From the NCBI GenBank assembly GCA_030602965.1, contig JAUVYS010000019.1, positions 1-14,162 on the forward strand: a stretch of 14,162 nucleotides of DNA, in the 5' to 3' direction. Numbering within the stretch: position 1 is the first letter of the stretch; every line of letters starts with the position of its first letter. A model generated the notes under the pieces. That model had not been told where the DNA came from and made no database searches. It saw nothing but the letters and a program-made list of their open reading frames with translations. Positions 1-7,615 of this stretch are shown here, piece by piece. A program made the position numbers and the translations under genes. The DNA comes from Candidatus Bathyarchaeota archaeon. GTDB taxonomy: Archaea > Thermoproteota > Bathyarchaeia > RBG-16-48-13 > JAGMEO01.

Positions 1-2958
1 ACACAGCAGCCTTTATCTCGAATCTACGGTGACCCTCGAGTAGGTATTAATCAGGTATATCTTGGAACTTCTGGAGCAGATAATAAATATATTCACATCA
101 TCGGAACTGTTGGTGAGGGTGAAGTTAATGGTGTCGCTCAGGTAGATAGTATTGATCAAGTTTTTCTTGACGACGAAATTTACACCGAGTTTGGAAGCCT
201 CGTTCATTACGAATTCTTTACAGGAACATCAACTCAAAATGTTTGTGCAACTTTAAATACAGCTATTCCTGCATGGACTGATCCTCTTCGTAATACAGCT
301 TATCTTTATATGAGAATTGAATATGATTCAGATGTTTTTCAAAGCCTTCCTAATATCACATTGAAAGTTGAAGGTTTAAAAGTTTTTGATCCTCGAGATG
401 ATACCACAGCTTATTCTAACAATGCAGCCCTTGCAGCAAGAGATCTAATTTTAGCTTCTTCTCTTAGAGGTGGTATGCAAATTGCCAGTGGTCGTCTTGA
501 TACAGACAGCTGGAAGGACGCAGCAAATTACTGTGATGCCAAAGGCTGGACAATCGGAATGCCTGTTAATAAACCTCAGGCAGTTATAGATAATCTTTCA
601 GCTGTTTTAAGTTGCTATCGAGGAGCTGTAATTTATTCTGATAATCTTTTTAAGGGAAGATATAAAGACCTAAATTATGAATCTGCTGTTATGGATATAG
701 ATGAAGATGATGTTATAGAAGTTGGTGAAAGCAGCTTACGAGTTCTTCAGCCATCAGTTTTTGATACACCTAATGCTGTTAGGATAAAATTTCTTAACAA
801 GGAATTAAAGTATCAGGTGGACGACTATGTGAAATCTGATTCTACCGCTATTGCAGCTGATGGAGACTACCGAGAAAAGGAACTTGAGCTTCTTGGCATA
901 AATACTCTTGAAAATGCTCAGAAAATGGCAAACTACTTTTTAGAAAGATTCCGAGTCAACAAAACAGCTCCTTTTACAGCACGGGATCGTTGTATGTCTC
1001 TTGAACCTATGGATTTGATTCAGTTGACACACTCCTTTCCTGGGTGGACTGATAAGCTTTTAAGAGTTACGAATGCTCAGTTTGTTGAAGGTCTCGTTCA
1101 GCTTGACACGATTGAAGAGGAGTCGGATTTTTATGATGATACATACAATTTAGACTCGCATGATTGGCACGACACAACTTTGCCTCGACCATCAGCCAGC
1201 CCTTATTCTGTTATAAATGTATCTCATGTTGAAGAGGTTTATTACTATCGTAATCGAAGTTTTACCAGATGGAAAGTAGATTTTGATAAACCAGCTGTTG
1301 CAGATTATCCTTGGTGGGATTATGCAGAAATTTGGATCAAAGTTGGTGTTGCAGGTAGTTGGAAGTTTATGACAAAAGCTACAACAGATTATATGCTTGA
1401 TCCAGTTGAAGAAGGAGAGACTCACTATTGCAAGATGCGTTCAGTTTCAATTCATGGTGTTAAAGAAGATTTTGATTCTGCCCAGACTGTTTCAAAAGCT
1501 ATTGTAGGAAGAACTGATGTTCCCACAGACATGTCAGCAATAACAGCTGTAGCTTCTGGTGATAAAGTTAGTGTTTATGGAGACGAACTTGCTGATCCCG
1601 ATATTGCAGGATACGAACTCCGTTTTGGTACAGCTTGGGTAGGAGGAGTTTTTGTCGCTTTTAATGAAACGCCTAACTTCAGACTTGCTGGTATACGTCC
1701 TGCAACCTTTACTTTTTGGTGTAAGGGTAAAGATAATGCTGGACGCTATGCAGCAAATCCAGTTTCTACAAGTGTTATTGTCTTCTATCCTGCAAATTAT
1801 TCTGACAAAAATACATGGTCATGGGATTTTAATGAAATTGGAACTCATGATAACACGGAATATTGGGTTCCTAGTGTATCTGATGATAATCTTATAGGTT
1901 ATTGGCCTCTTGATGAAACATCCGGTACTAATGCTCCTGATGAAAGCGGCAACTCCAATGACGGCACACTCGTCAACATGGAAGATGCCGACTGGGTTGA
2001 TGGTAAGGTTGGGAAGTGTTTGAGTTTTGATGGGACTAATGAATATGTCCTGACAGACCCTATCGTTTTTTCAGGCAACATGACCATAAGTGGGTGGGTT
2101 AAGCCCGATACATTTGATACTGGTTATGAAAGTAGTTTTGGATGCTTTCAATACCATGGCGGTTCGAGTGGAACAGGATGGTCAGTAACACCTATAGCCA
2201 CAGCCATTAGGTTATGTGTTGGACGGACTGGAGTGAATTATATAACACATAACTTTTCTTGTACCATCCCCACGACTTCTTTTTCACATGTTGTAATAAC
2301 TTACGACAGTGGATCATTCAAAGCGTATCTGAACGGGGAGCAGGTAGGAAGTGGCTGGGGTCAGTCTGCTGTTTATAATGGTGCGGGAGACAAAGTTCAT
2401 ATAGGTAGATGGGCATGGGACTATAATGGTTGTTATTACAAGGGCAAAATCGACGAAGTCCGCATCTATGACAAAGCTCTAAGTGCTGCTGAAATAAAAA
2501 CTCTTTACGAGAATCCATCTAACGAATACTTGGGTATAACCGATGTTCTTAAGTGTAGTCACACAGGTGGTGTTCTTGTTGGTACTTGGACATCTCCTGA
2601 GTACGATTTGGGATCGGAAAAGACTGTTAGAGTTTGGGGTGATTTCAGAACCTCTTTTGTTAGCTCAGCTGTTTCGTGGGAAGGAATTTTTCCTGGAGCA
2701 ACCTTGTGGTCAGCTAAGACTGATGCAGATACAAAGTGGTATGATCTCACTGCACCAGATGTAGCGGCGATTTTATCAGCTAAGATAAAGTGGGGAACAG
2801 CAACAGGGGTTTATCCTTATGAAACTGACTTCTTTGAAATTTTGTCTCCAGAGTTTACAGCACGATATCTTCAGGTAGAGATAAAAATTATTGATCCTCA
2901 AGCAGATGCCAATTTATTTCTGAGAGAGTTAAACCTAAAAGCTGCATATTGGAGTTAA
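1..2958 (+). CDS. Phage tail tip / J-like host-specificity protein with LamG domain (5' partial)
   Basis: The reading frame is open from base 1, so the true start is upstream; 985 residues are visible. The first ~330 residues look like the tail tip attachment protein J family (my recognition: a segment like AYLYMRIEYDSDVF, then a PNITLKVEGLKVFDPRDD-type stretch and an SNNAALAARD-type segment). Such proteins close the distal tail end and help contact the host surface. Residues ~400-620 look like beta-sandwich (fibronectin III-like) repeats. Residues ~631-838 are a LamG/concanavalin-like jelly roll: it opens LIGYWPLDETSG, has GKCLSFDGTNEYV and MTISGWVKP in the middle and ends KIDEVRIYDKALSAAEI. 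This module often binds sugars. About 145 residues follow. The LamG DNA is richer in GC than sampled upstream parts of the gene. The family call is firm; the receptor role is inferred. Confidence 0.88.
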   Translation, partial: TQQPLSRIYGDPRVGINQVYLGTSGADNKYIHIIGTVGEGEVNGVAQVDSIDQVFLDDEIYTEFGSLVHYEFFTGTSTQNVCATLNTAIPAWTDPLRNTAYLYMRIEYDSDVFQSLPNITLKVEGLKVFDPRDDTTAYSNNAALAARDLILASSLRGGMQIASGRLDTDSWKDAANYCDAKGWTIGMPVNKPQAVIDNLSAVLSCYRGAVIYSDNLFKGRYKDLNYESAVMDIDEDDVIEVGESSLRVLQPSVFDTPNAVRIKFLNKELKYQVDDYVKSDSTAIAADGDYREKELELLGINTLENAQKMANYFLERFRVNKTAPFTARDRCMSLEPMDLIQLTHSFPGWTDKLLRVTNAQFVEGLVQLDTIEEESDFYDDTYNLDSHDWHDTTLPRPSASPYSVINVSHVEEVYYYRNRSFTRWKVDFDKPAVADYPWWDYAEIWIKVGVAGSWKFMTKATTDYMLDPVEEGETHYCKMRSVSIHGVKEDFDSAQTVSKAIVGRTDVPTDMSAITAVASGDKVSVYGDELADPDIAGYELRFGTAWVGGVFVAFNETPNFRLAGIRPATFTFWCKGKDNAGRYAANPVSTSVIVFYPANYSDKNTWSWDFNEIGTHDNTEYWVPSVSDDNLIGYWPLDETSGTNAPDESGNSNDGTLVNMEDADWVDGKVGKCLSFDGTNEYVLTDPIVFSGNMTISGWVKPDTFDTGYESSFGCFQYHGGSSGTGWSVTPIATAIRLCVGRTGVNYITHNFSCTIPTTSFSHVVITYDSGSFKAYLNGEQVGSGWGQSAVYNGAGDKVHIGRWAWDYNGCYYKGKIDEVRIYDKALSAAEIKTLYENPSNEYLGITDVLKCSHTGGVLVGTWTSPEYDLGSEKTVRVWGDFRTSFVSSAVSWEGIFPGATLWSAKTDADTKWYDLTAPDVAAILSAKIKWGTATGVYPYETDFFEILSPEFTARYLQVEIKIIDPQADANLFLRELNLKAAYWS

Positions 2959-2959
2959 A

Positions 2960-3205
2960 ATGATAAAATTTCGAGTTGACAGGATTGTTAATGACAAAGG
3001 AGGACACGTCGTTTATATTCATGTTTACGATGATGCAACAGAAGAGATTCTGGAAACTGCAAGCTTTGTTTGGAAAGATAAAGAGAATTTTAAACTTAGA
3101 TTAAAAGAAAAAACTTCAACTCTGAGGTCTGATTACGACGCCAAAAAAGCTCGAGAAGTTGAAGTAAATCAGGCTCTCCAAGAACTTGAGATGGAGACGA
3201 AATAA
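2960..3205 (+). CDS. Small phage protein of unknown function
   Basis: An 81-residue protein I do not recognise. The ATG lies one base after the tail gene stop, with GGAG five bases upstream. The first half looks like a beta hairpin (FRVDRIVNDKGGHVVYIHVY). The second half is charged and helical, rich in Lys and Glu, and may form a short coiled coil (residues ~45-81). There is no signal peptide, TM segment or cysteine pair. The stop shares one base with the next start. Its place between the tail tip and fiber genes suggests a minor tail or assembly-helper role, by position only. Confidence 0.7.
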   Translation: MIKFRVDRIVNDKGGHVVYIHVYDDATEEILETASFVWKDKENFKLRLKEKTSTLRSDYDAKKAREVEVNQALQELEMETK

Positions 3206-3459
3206 TGGCCCGTGGATGCATAGTAGAGAATTCCAGAAGCCAAAAAACTCGTAGTAACAACACTTCGGGATATAAAGGGGTCTACTGGGAAAAACAACTT
3301 AAAAAATGGCGTGCTCGAATAAAAGTTAATTATCAAGGAGTTCATCTCGGTGTCTTTTCTGACAAAGAGGAAGCAGCTAAAGCATATAATGCAGCTGCAC
3401 TTGAATACTTTGGTGAGTTTGCCAAACTTAATATCATAGAAAAGGAGGTGATCCTTTGA
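3205..3459 (+). CDS. Free-standing AP2-domain DNA-binding protein (HNH endonuclease remnant?)
   Basis: An 84-residue protein that is almost all AP2 domain: SGYKGVYW at 21-28, WRARI at 35-39, then LGVFSDKEEAAKAYNAAA from 48 and EYFGEFAKLN to 76. In phages AP2 normally sits at the C-terminus of HNH homing endonucleases and binds the target DNA. Here no HNH nuclease precedes it. Residues 8-20 (ENSRSQKTRSNNT) resemble the linker just before AP2 in such enzymes, so this looks like the C-terminal part of one, now with its own start. GGAG lies eight bases before the ATG. The last codons encode the Shine-Dalgarno of the next gene, and the stop overlaps the next start as TTGA. It is either a relic or a domesticated DNA-binding protein; the sequence cannot decide. 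Confidence 0.82.
   Translation: MARGCIVENSRSQKTRSNNTSGYKGVYWEKQLKKWRARIKVNYQGVHLGVFSDKEEAAKAYNAAALEYFGEFAKLNIIEKEVIL
3441..3454 (+). promoter_or_regulatory. Extended Shine-Dalgarno for the tail fiber gene
   Basis: AAAGGAGGTGATCC is a 14-base perfect complement of the usual bacterial 16S rRNA 3' end (GGATCACCTCCTTT). GGAGG ends seven bases before the TTG start at 3456. It lies within the last codons of the AP2 gene and makes the TTG start convincing. Confidence 0.85.
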
Positions 3460-4244
3460 GCCAAACATACACAGATAATTGCTTTGCAACTGGTCATGCA
3501 GTACAGACAGATATGCAAAACATCGAGGATAACTTTGCAGCTCTAAAGTCTTCCTTCTCAGGAAACGCTGATCCTGCTGACTTAATTGCAGGAATGTGGT
3601 GGCTTGATACAAACAACGATATCTTGAAGATTCGAAATGAGGCAAATAATGCTTGGTTGAGTGTTTGGGATTTTGCAAATAATAAGCCAGTAATTACTAA
3701 TTTGTCAAATGAAATTACAAATGCTATGTGTGCTGCAGCTCTAAAAGATCCCATTGCAGCTACTGCAGGATTACGAACTCTTGGAACAACAGCTCAAAAA
3801 GCTGCTGCAGGCAATGATTCAAGATTTGAAACGGTATCTGATGGATATGTGACAAATGCAAAATTGTCGGGCCTGGTTGCTGGGGACGCTCCTGTTGCAC
3901 AAGCTGATGCTGAGAAGACTAAGACGAACCAACCTGCATATTCAAAAATAAAAGAGATACAGATAGGACAAGCAGGGACATACAGGATCAAGTTTGATTT
4001 GAAATCAGGTGGTGCTTATACCGCCTATGGCAGAGTATATAAAAATGGAGTGGCTGTCGGCAGCATACAGACAAATGGCACAAGCAATTATGTCACAAAA
4101 AGCCAGGACATTGCTGGTTGGAGCATAGGCGATTTATGTCAACTATATTATGCAACTTATAATGCAGCGGTAGCGGATGTGTATGTCAAAAATTTTAGAA
4201 TCTTCTGTGATTACTCAAGAAACGGTATAGTTCTACTTAATTAA
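3456..4244 (+). CDS. Tail fiber / tail-associated protein
   Basis: A 262-residue protein starting at TTG, chosen because of the very strong Shine-Dalgarno at 3441-3454 and the four-base TTGA overlap with the upstream stop. Residues 1-75 contain a segment found in phage fiber-associated proteins (my recognition: DPADLIAGMWWLDTNNDILK, then NEANNAWLSV). The middle is an Ala/Gly/Thr-rich shaft-like stretch (LRTLGTTAQKAAAGNDSRF is a common fiber repeat sequence). Residues ~168-255 look like a beta-sandwich tip (AGTYRIKFDLKSGG, YGRVYKNGVAVGSIQTNG) resembling domains that trimerise or bind receptor. It follows the tail tip and precedes the lysis genes, as fibers often do. Fiber role likely; ligand unknown. 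Confidence 0.75.
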   Translation: MSQTYTDNCFATGHAVQTDMQNIEDNFAALKSSFSGNADPADLIAGMWWLDTNNDILKIRNEANNAWLSVWDFANNKPVITNLSNEITNAMCAAALKDPIAATAGLRTLGTTAQKAAAGNDSRFETVSDGYVTNAKLSGLVAGDAPVAQADAEKTKTNQPAYSKIKEIQIGQAGTYRIKFDLKSGGAYTAYGRVYKNGVAVGSIQTNGTSNYVTKSQDIAGWSIGDLCQLYYATYNAAVADVYVKNFRIFCDYSRNGIVLLN

Positions 4245-4246
4245 CG

Positions 4247-4336
4247 ATGTCAACAGATAAGAAAAAGCATCGAGCAAAAGTAAGAAATCATTGGACTAAG
4301 AAACGTAGAAGACGTGACAGACAAAAAAAGAGGTAA
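4247..4336 (+). CDS. Tiny, highly basic ORF (29 aa)
   Basis: ATG at 4247, two bases after the fiber stop, runs 29 codons to TAA at 4334-4336, three bases before the next start. Of 29 residues 16 are Lys or Arg, including the run KKRRRRDRQKKR near the end; there are two His, one Trp and only two acidic residues. The 3' end also supplies the AGAGG Shine-Dalgarno for the next gene. No good Shine-Dalgarno precedes it, so expression would depend on coupling to the fiber gene. It fills the gap exactly, which favours a real gene. If made, it would be a nucleic-acid- or phosphate-binding peptide. The alternative is simply an A/G-rich leader. Confidence 0.45.
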   Translation: MSTDKKKHRAKVRNHWTKKRRRRDRQKKR

Positions 4337-4339
4337 GCT

Positions 4340-4672
4340 ATGCCATGGGTAGAAATAGGTGCATGCATCGGAGTGTTTGTCTTTATTGGTAGTGGATTAG
4401 GCTTTTTACACAAACAAGTTAAGTGCAAACAGAGTATAGTTCTGTGTGATGAAAGAACAGATCATATTAAAGAATGGCGGGAGGAGAAGGAAAAAGATTT
4501 GGCTAAAGGTGATGATAAATTTACTCAGATAATGAAAACTCAGCATGTCTTTGATCTTAGGTTGGTAAAGATCGAGAGTTATGTTGGATACTTAGCAAGA
4601 CAAGGTGGGTATAAAGATGATACAGCTACAGTTTTTCCACCAACAGTTTCAGAGGAAAAAGAACATGATTGA
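4340..4672 (+). CDS. Single-TM protein in the lysis cassette (spanin/holin-accessory candidate)
   Basis: 110 residues with one hydrophobic segment at ~4-23 (VEIGACIGVFVFIGSGLGFL), then a basic patch (HKQVKCK) and a charged helical domain likely to form a coiled coil (~35-85). The tail is acidic. AGAGG lies just upstream of the ATG, and its end overlaps the endolysin start by eight bases. Topology and position next to the endolysin fit an inner-membrane spanin or a holin regulator. However, the positive residues directly after the TM segment would favour the C-terminus staying in the cytoplasm, against an i-spanin. Two cysteines (29, 36) follow the TM. I recognise no family. Confidence 0.72.
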   Translation: MPWVEIGACIGVFVFIGSGLGFLHKQVKCKQSIVLCDERTDHIKEWREEKEKDLAKGDDKFTQIMKTQHVFDLRLVKIESYVGYLARQGGYKDDTATVFPPTVSEEKEHD

Positions 4673-5132
4673 TTGGAATAAAATTAAATATTTTAAAAAA
4701 CACCACTTTTCGGAAGATCCGGATATATACGCAGAGCCGCAGCTTATAATGAATCTTGACAATTACAGAAAACAGCTCGGTAACAGAGTTTATCCTTCTC
4801 CTGTAGAAGGAGCTCTGGCAAGGTTTGAAGATACGGCTAAGGGCTCAGAACATTATGCAATAAGCCGAAAATCAACAGCGATTGACGTTTTTCCTAAAGG
4901 TAGCATTCTGAAAGCCTGGACAGTTGCAGTAGCTTCGGGTCTTTGGACAGGCATTGGTGTTTACTTCGATACAAAGTACCGAAGCAAATCTTGGTGCATG
5001 CTGCATCTTGACAACAGAGAAAAAAGACTTCTCTGGTATAGGTTGAATAAAAAAGATTACTTTTATCCTTTATATTCAGAAGTTCACATGAGAAAAATGA
5101 TGCAGCTGCTCTTAGTACAGGAGGAATTTTGA
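4665..5132 (+). CDS. Endolysin, peptidase M15-type zinc peptidase
   Basis: 155 residues. I chose ATG 4665, not the in-frame ATG at 4605, because AGAGG lies nine bases upstream and this leaves only an eight-base overlap with the previous gene. It fits the M15/D-Ala-D-Ala carboxypeptidase fold: GSEHYAISRKSTAIDVFPKG at 60-79 matches the SxH...D zinc pattern (His63, Asp74), and WCMLHLDNR at 110-118 gives the third zinc ligand His114 followed by Asp116. Enzymes of this family cleave D-amino-acid peptide bonds in peptidoglycan. There is no signal peptide, so release through the 3TM holin at 5581-6003 is expected. All expected metal ligands are present, so an active enzyme is likely. The exact bond cut is not shown. 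Confidence 0.8.
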   Translation: MIDWNKIKYFKKHHFSEDPDIYAEPQLIMNLDNYRKQLGNRVYPSPVEGALARFEDTAKGSEHYAISRKSTAIDVFPKGSILKAWTVAVASGLWTGIGVYFDTKYRSKSWCMLHLDNREKRLLWYRLNKKDYFYPLYSEVHMRKMMQLLLVQEEF

Positions 5133-5605
5133 AAGTAGATTGTCATCTTTGTAAAACAAGAGGGGTTTTAGCTCTTTTAGACAACACCGCAACAAGACCC
5201 CTGTTTCGCTGTAGCGTCTGTGGCGGAGAGCTGAATATACCTTTTGAAATAAAGCAAACATCTCAAGAGATTCCAAAGAATTTAGCTGACGCAGCGAAAT
5301 TGCATAGTCAGGTACTCTATGAAGCTGCAATTCTGCTTTTTGGTGTTATGTCAAAGAGTTATATATCAGCAAATTACTTAACAGGTAAAAAAGACCGAGA
5401 TAAACTTTTCAATCTGGATTATAAGCTGGATAAGGATTTAGTTGAAGAATATCAAGCTCATCTTACAAAACTTGCTTTTTCGAGGGTGAGACAGGTGCTT
5501 GATGTACTTCCTCCTGAGGTAGCTGAGGCTGAGGAGTTAGATTGGAAAGAAGATCTTGAAAGGTTTAAGGAGGCTAAAAAATGGGATGGTTTACAGGAGC
5601 TTTAA
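5129..5605 (+). CDS. Zinc-ribbon protein of unknown function in the lysis region
   Basis: 158 residues starting at TTG, with AGGAGG at 5119-5124 and a TTGA overlap with the endolysin stop. The N-terminus is a four-cysteine zinc ribbon: CHLC at 5-8 and CSVC at 28-31, the latter followed by GGEL. Residues ~40-158 are helical and charged, with a hydrophobic stretch at ~60-75 (LYEAAILLFGVMSK) too polar at its ends to be a sure membrane span. It overlaps the holin start by 25 bases and so is probably translated together with it. It could bind nucleic acid or protein. I recognise no family and its link to lysis is only positional. Confidence 0.72.
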   Translation: MKVDCHLCKTRGVLALLDNTATRPLFRCSVCGGELNIPFEIKQTSQEIPKNLADAAKLHSQVLYEAAILLFGVMSKSYISANYLTGKKDRDKLFNLDYKLDKDLVEEYQAHLTKLAFSRVRQVLDVLPPEVAEAEELDWKEDLERFKEAKKWDGLQEL

Positions 5606-6003
5606 CAGGACTAAAGGCAATACTCGGAACGCCCAAAGCAGTAACATCAATAGCTGAAACAGTTCAATCCGGTGTTGCTATATGGGATAAGTCGAAATTT
5701 ACAGATCAAGAAAAAGGTGAGCTTAATATTGAGGGTGTTAAACTTTTTCTGCGAATTCAAGAAGCAACAGCAAATGAAAACAGTCTGAAGTCAATTACAA
5801 GAAGATGGCTGGCTTGTAGCATTGTAGGTACATATCTTCTCTCTTTCTTCATAGGTTTGATATGTTTAATTTTTTCACCTAAAGCTGCTACGCAAGTTAA
5901 AGAAATGGTTGTAGCTTGGCAGTTAGATTATCTTGCTCTGGGCGTATGCTCTTTCTACTTCATTTATTATGGAGCAAGTCAATTCATTAATAAGAAAAAA
6001 TAG
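5581..6003 (+). CDS. Holin of 3TM / GTA-holin type
   Basis: 140 residues. AAGGAGG lies seven bases before the ATG. The pattern matches the 3TM holin family found in gene transfer agents and proteobacterial prophages: an amphipathic N-terminus with LKAILGTPKAVTSIAETV, a soluble helical middle, then SITRRWLACSIVGTYLLSFF leading into a membrane span at ~76-99, and a second span at ~114-132 before a basic KKK end. It would sit in the inner membrane and time the release of the endolysin. The family name implies three spans; I see two clear ones plus an amphipathic first helix. Placement four genes after the fiber completes a lysis cassette. Confidence 0.8.
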   Translation: MGWFTGALTGLKAILGTPKAVTSIAETVQSGVAIWDKSKFTDQEKGELNIEGVKLFLRIQEATANENSLKSITRRWLACSIVGTYLLSFFIGLICLIFSPKAATQVKEMVVAWQLDYLALGVCSFYFIYYGASQFINKKK

Positions 6004-6037
6004 AACCCACTCTTTCTATGTCTACTCTCCTTTCGAT

Positions 6038-6064
6038 GGAGATCAGGCTGGTCACCTGATCCCC
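6038..6064 (+). terminator. Stem-loop between holin and radical SAM gene (possible weak terminator)
   Basis: GATCAGG (6041-6047) pairs with CCTGATC (6055-6061) around a seven-base loop, and GG/CC extends it past one mismatch. No T-run follows. A second short hairpin, TCTCC/GGAGA (6026-6030 with 6038-6042), shares bases with it, so the two compete. It could attenuate or process transcript between the lysis genes and the radical SAM gene. This gap (6004-6080) is the longest non-coding stretch in the rightward half apart from that around the 29-aa ORF. Confidence 0.35.
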
Positions 6065-6080
6065 TAAATATAAGAGGCAA

Positions 6081-7391
6081 ATGAAAAAAGTAGTACTTAT
6101 TGCAAGCTATTCGGTAATTGAGCCTTTAAGTTTACTGCATCTTTCAACAGTTGCAGAACAGGAAGGATGGAATGTTCAAATTCGACTACTCAAGGAATTC
6201 GATTCATCAACCACTAGGAAGCTGTTAAAAACAAATTCTGATTTAGTCGGTCTCTCCATCTACATAGGAAATCACTCAAAAATGTTAGATCTTGCAGATT
6301 CCCTGAGGAAACAAAAGGTTCCTGTAGTTGTAGGTGGTCCTCATGCATCTTATTTTCCTGAAGAGTGTTTAGAACATGCCGATGCGGTAGTTGCTGGCGA
6401 AGGTTTTCGAGGCTTCCGACAGGTCTTACAAGGCAAACGTGGTTTAATAAGAGCGAATCAGGAAAAATTCCCCATAGCCTCCAGAGAGAACTTTTACGCC
6501 GAACATCCAGAACACGGAAAAAGCTATATCAAATCTGTCATCACAGGAACAGGATGTCCTTATAGATGCACATACTGTTATAACAGCGTAAGTCCTTTTC
6601 CGAAGGCTCAACGTTCTGTTGACGATATTATTGAGGAAGTAGAAAATATTAGGATAGTTTCTCCCGACACAAGAATAATATACTTTCAGGATGACGTTTT
6701 CGGAGCCAATCTTGAATGGCTCAGAGACTTTGTTTCAAAATATCAAGGTCTGCCTTTCCATGCTCAGATGCGCTTTGAAATGGCTAATCCTTACAATCAA
6801 TCTGGAAAGGAAAGAATTGATCTTTTGAAAAAAGCTGGATGTACCGGCCTGACCTTTGCAATAGAGTCAGCATCATCTGTTGTTCGAGATGAAATTTTAA
6901 ATCGAAAGATGACAGAAGCTCTGATGTTTGATGTCTTTTTGTATCTAAAAAGTCAAGGCTTCAAAGTTAGAACTGAACAAATGCTGGGTCTGCCTCTCGG
7001 AAAAACATCAGTTGAAACACCTATCGAATTGGATGCAGATTTAGATACGTTGGCTCTCAACGTTGAATTAAGAAAAAGGACAGGCCTTCCCGACATGGCT
7101 TGGGCTTCAATATTCGTACCTTATCGAGGAACAAAGATTTGGGATTATTGTGTCGAGCATGGTTTTTATTCTGGCCGTAAAGTGCCGGAGACATTTTTCG
7201 AGCAGTCTATCCTTGACTTTTCTCAAGATTATAAGACTAAGATGATGTTGCTTAGAGACCTGTTTAACTATTTCGCTTTGGTTCCTGAAGGTCACAAGCT
7301 GGCAAGAGATTTTCTTGAAGGAAAGCATAGTTTTAAAACTCTGAGCTCTATGACAAAGAAACATTTGTACGATCAAGTTCTATATCAGTAA
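6081..7391 (+). CDS. Radical SAM protein with B12-binding-type N-terminal domain
   Basis: 436 residues. Residues 1-~125 form a Rossmann-like domain of the B12-binding class: VVLIASYS at the start, LVGLSIYIG at 55-63, and VVVGGPHASYFPEE at 82-95 followed by ADAVVAGEG. No DxHxxG cobalt-ligand motif is visible, as in many class B radical SAM enzymes. The radical SAM core begins at ~150: CPYRCTYC at 159-166 supplies the three 4Fe-4S cysteines (159, 163, 166), and GLTFAIESASS at 256-266 and MLGLPLG at 301-307 are later core motifs. Family members cleave SAM to a 5'-deoxyadenosyl radical for methylation, methylthiolation or cyclisation; the substrate here is unknown. An AGAGG precedes the ATG. It follows the lysis cassette after a stem-loop and ends 44 bases inside the convergent gene, so it resembles a moron or auxiliary gene. 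Confidence 0.9.
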   Translation: MKKVVLIASYSVIEPLSLLHLSTVAEQEGWNVQIRLLKEFDSSTTRKLLKTNSDLVGLSIYIGNHSKMLDLADSLRKQKVPVVVGGPHASYFPEECLEHADAVVAGEGFRGFRQVLQGKRGLIRANQEKFPIASRENFYAEHPEHGKSYIKSVITGTGCPYRCTYCYNSVSPFPKAQRSVDDIIEEVENIRIVSPDTRIIYFQDDVFGANLEWLRDFVSKYQGLPFHAQMRFEMANPYNQSGKERIDLLKKAGCTGLTFAIESASSVVRDEILNRKMTEALMFDVFLYLKSQGFKVRTEQMLGLPLGKTSVETPIELDADLDTLALNVELRKRTGLPDMAWASIFVPYRGTKIWDYCVEHGFYSGRKVPETFFEQSILDFSQDYKTKMMLLRDLFNYFALVPEGHKLARDFLEGKHSFKTLSSMTKKHLYDQVLYQ

Positions 7392-7614
7392 AGACACCTC
7401 TTGGATCAAATTTCATCACGATCTCTCCTCGAAGAGCTTTTTGATTTACAGCTAAGGTGTTTGCCTCTATTCCTTCTCTCCACAGAGCAAAGTTTCGTTT
7501 ACTCTCTTGCATTATGATACAAGCAATGTTTCTCTTTTTAAAATAGTTGAACCAAGAAATGAGATCCTTTGGAGCAATGCAAGCCTTTGAAAATTTGAAA
7601 TATGGGTATTTCAT
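7348..7614 (-). CDS. Small protein of unknown function at the end of the leftward operon
   Basis: 88 residues. GAGG lies seven bases before the ATG, and the start is one base after the stop of the gene upstream, which supports it as a real gene. Visible features are an aromatic, basic N-terminus (MKYPYFKFSK), a KDLISWFNYFKKRNI helix-like segment and a C-terminal part with IVMKFDPRGVFTDIELD. No motif I can name. Its last 44 bases lie antisense to the 3' end of the radical SAM gene, so the two transcripts converge and overlap. Confidence 0.65.
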   Translation of the reverse strand: MKYPYFKFSKACIAPKDLISWFNYFKKRNIACIIMQESKRNFALWREGIEANTLAVNQKALRGEIVMKFDPRGVFTDIELDRTNVSLS

Positions 7615-7615
7615 A

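Noticed and set aside
1192..2764. Several ORFs of 60-80 codons on both strands within the tail tip gene
   Set aside because: They are alternative frames of a strongly protein-like 985-residue frame and have no domain pattern of their own.
3169..3991. Minus-strand ORFs of 65-169 codons opposite the AP2 and fiber genes
   Set aside because: They run antisense to recognisable coding sequence and are low in protein-like pattern.
4605..4664. N-terminal extension of the endolysin from the ATG at 4605
   Set aside because: It lies wholly inside the previous gene, lacks a Shine-Dalgarno, and the M15-like sequence begins after the ATG at 4665.
6004..6080. Cobalamin or SAM riboswitch upstream of the radical SAM gene
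   Set aside because: The gap is only 77 bases and shows simple hairpins without a B12-box-like or SAM-I layout.
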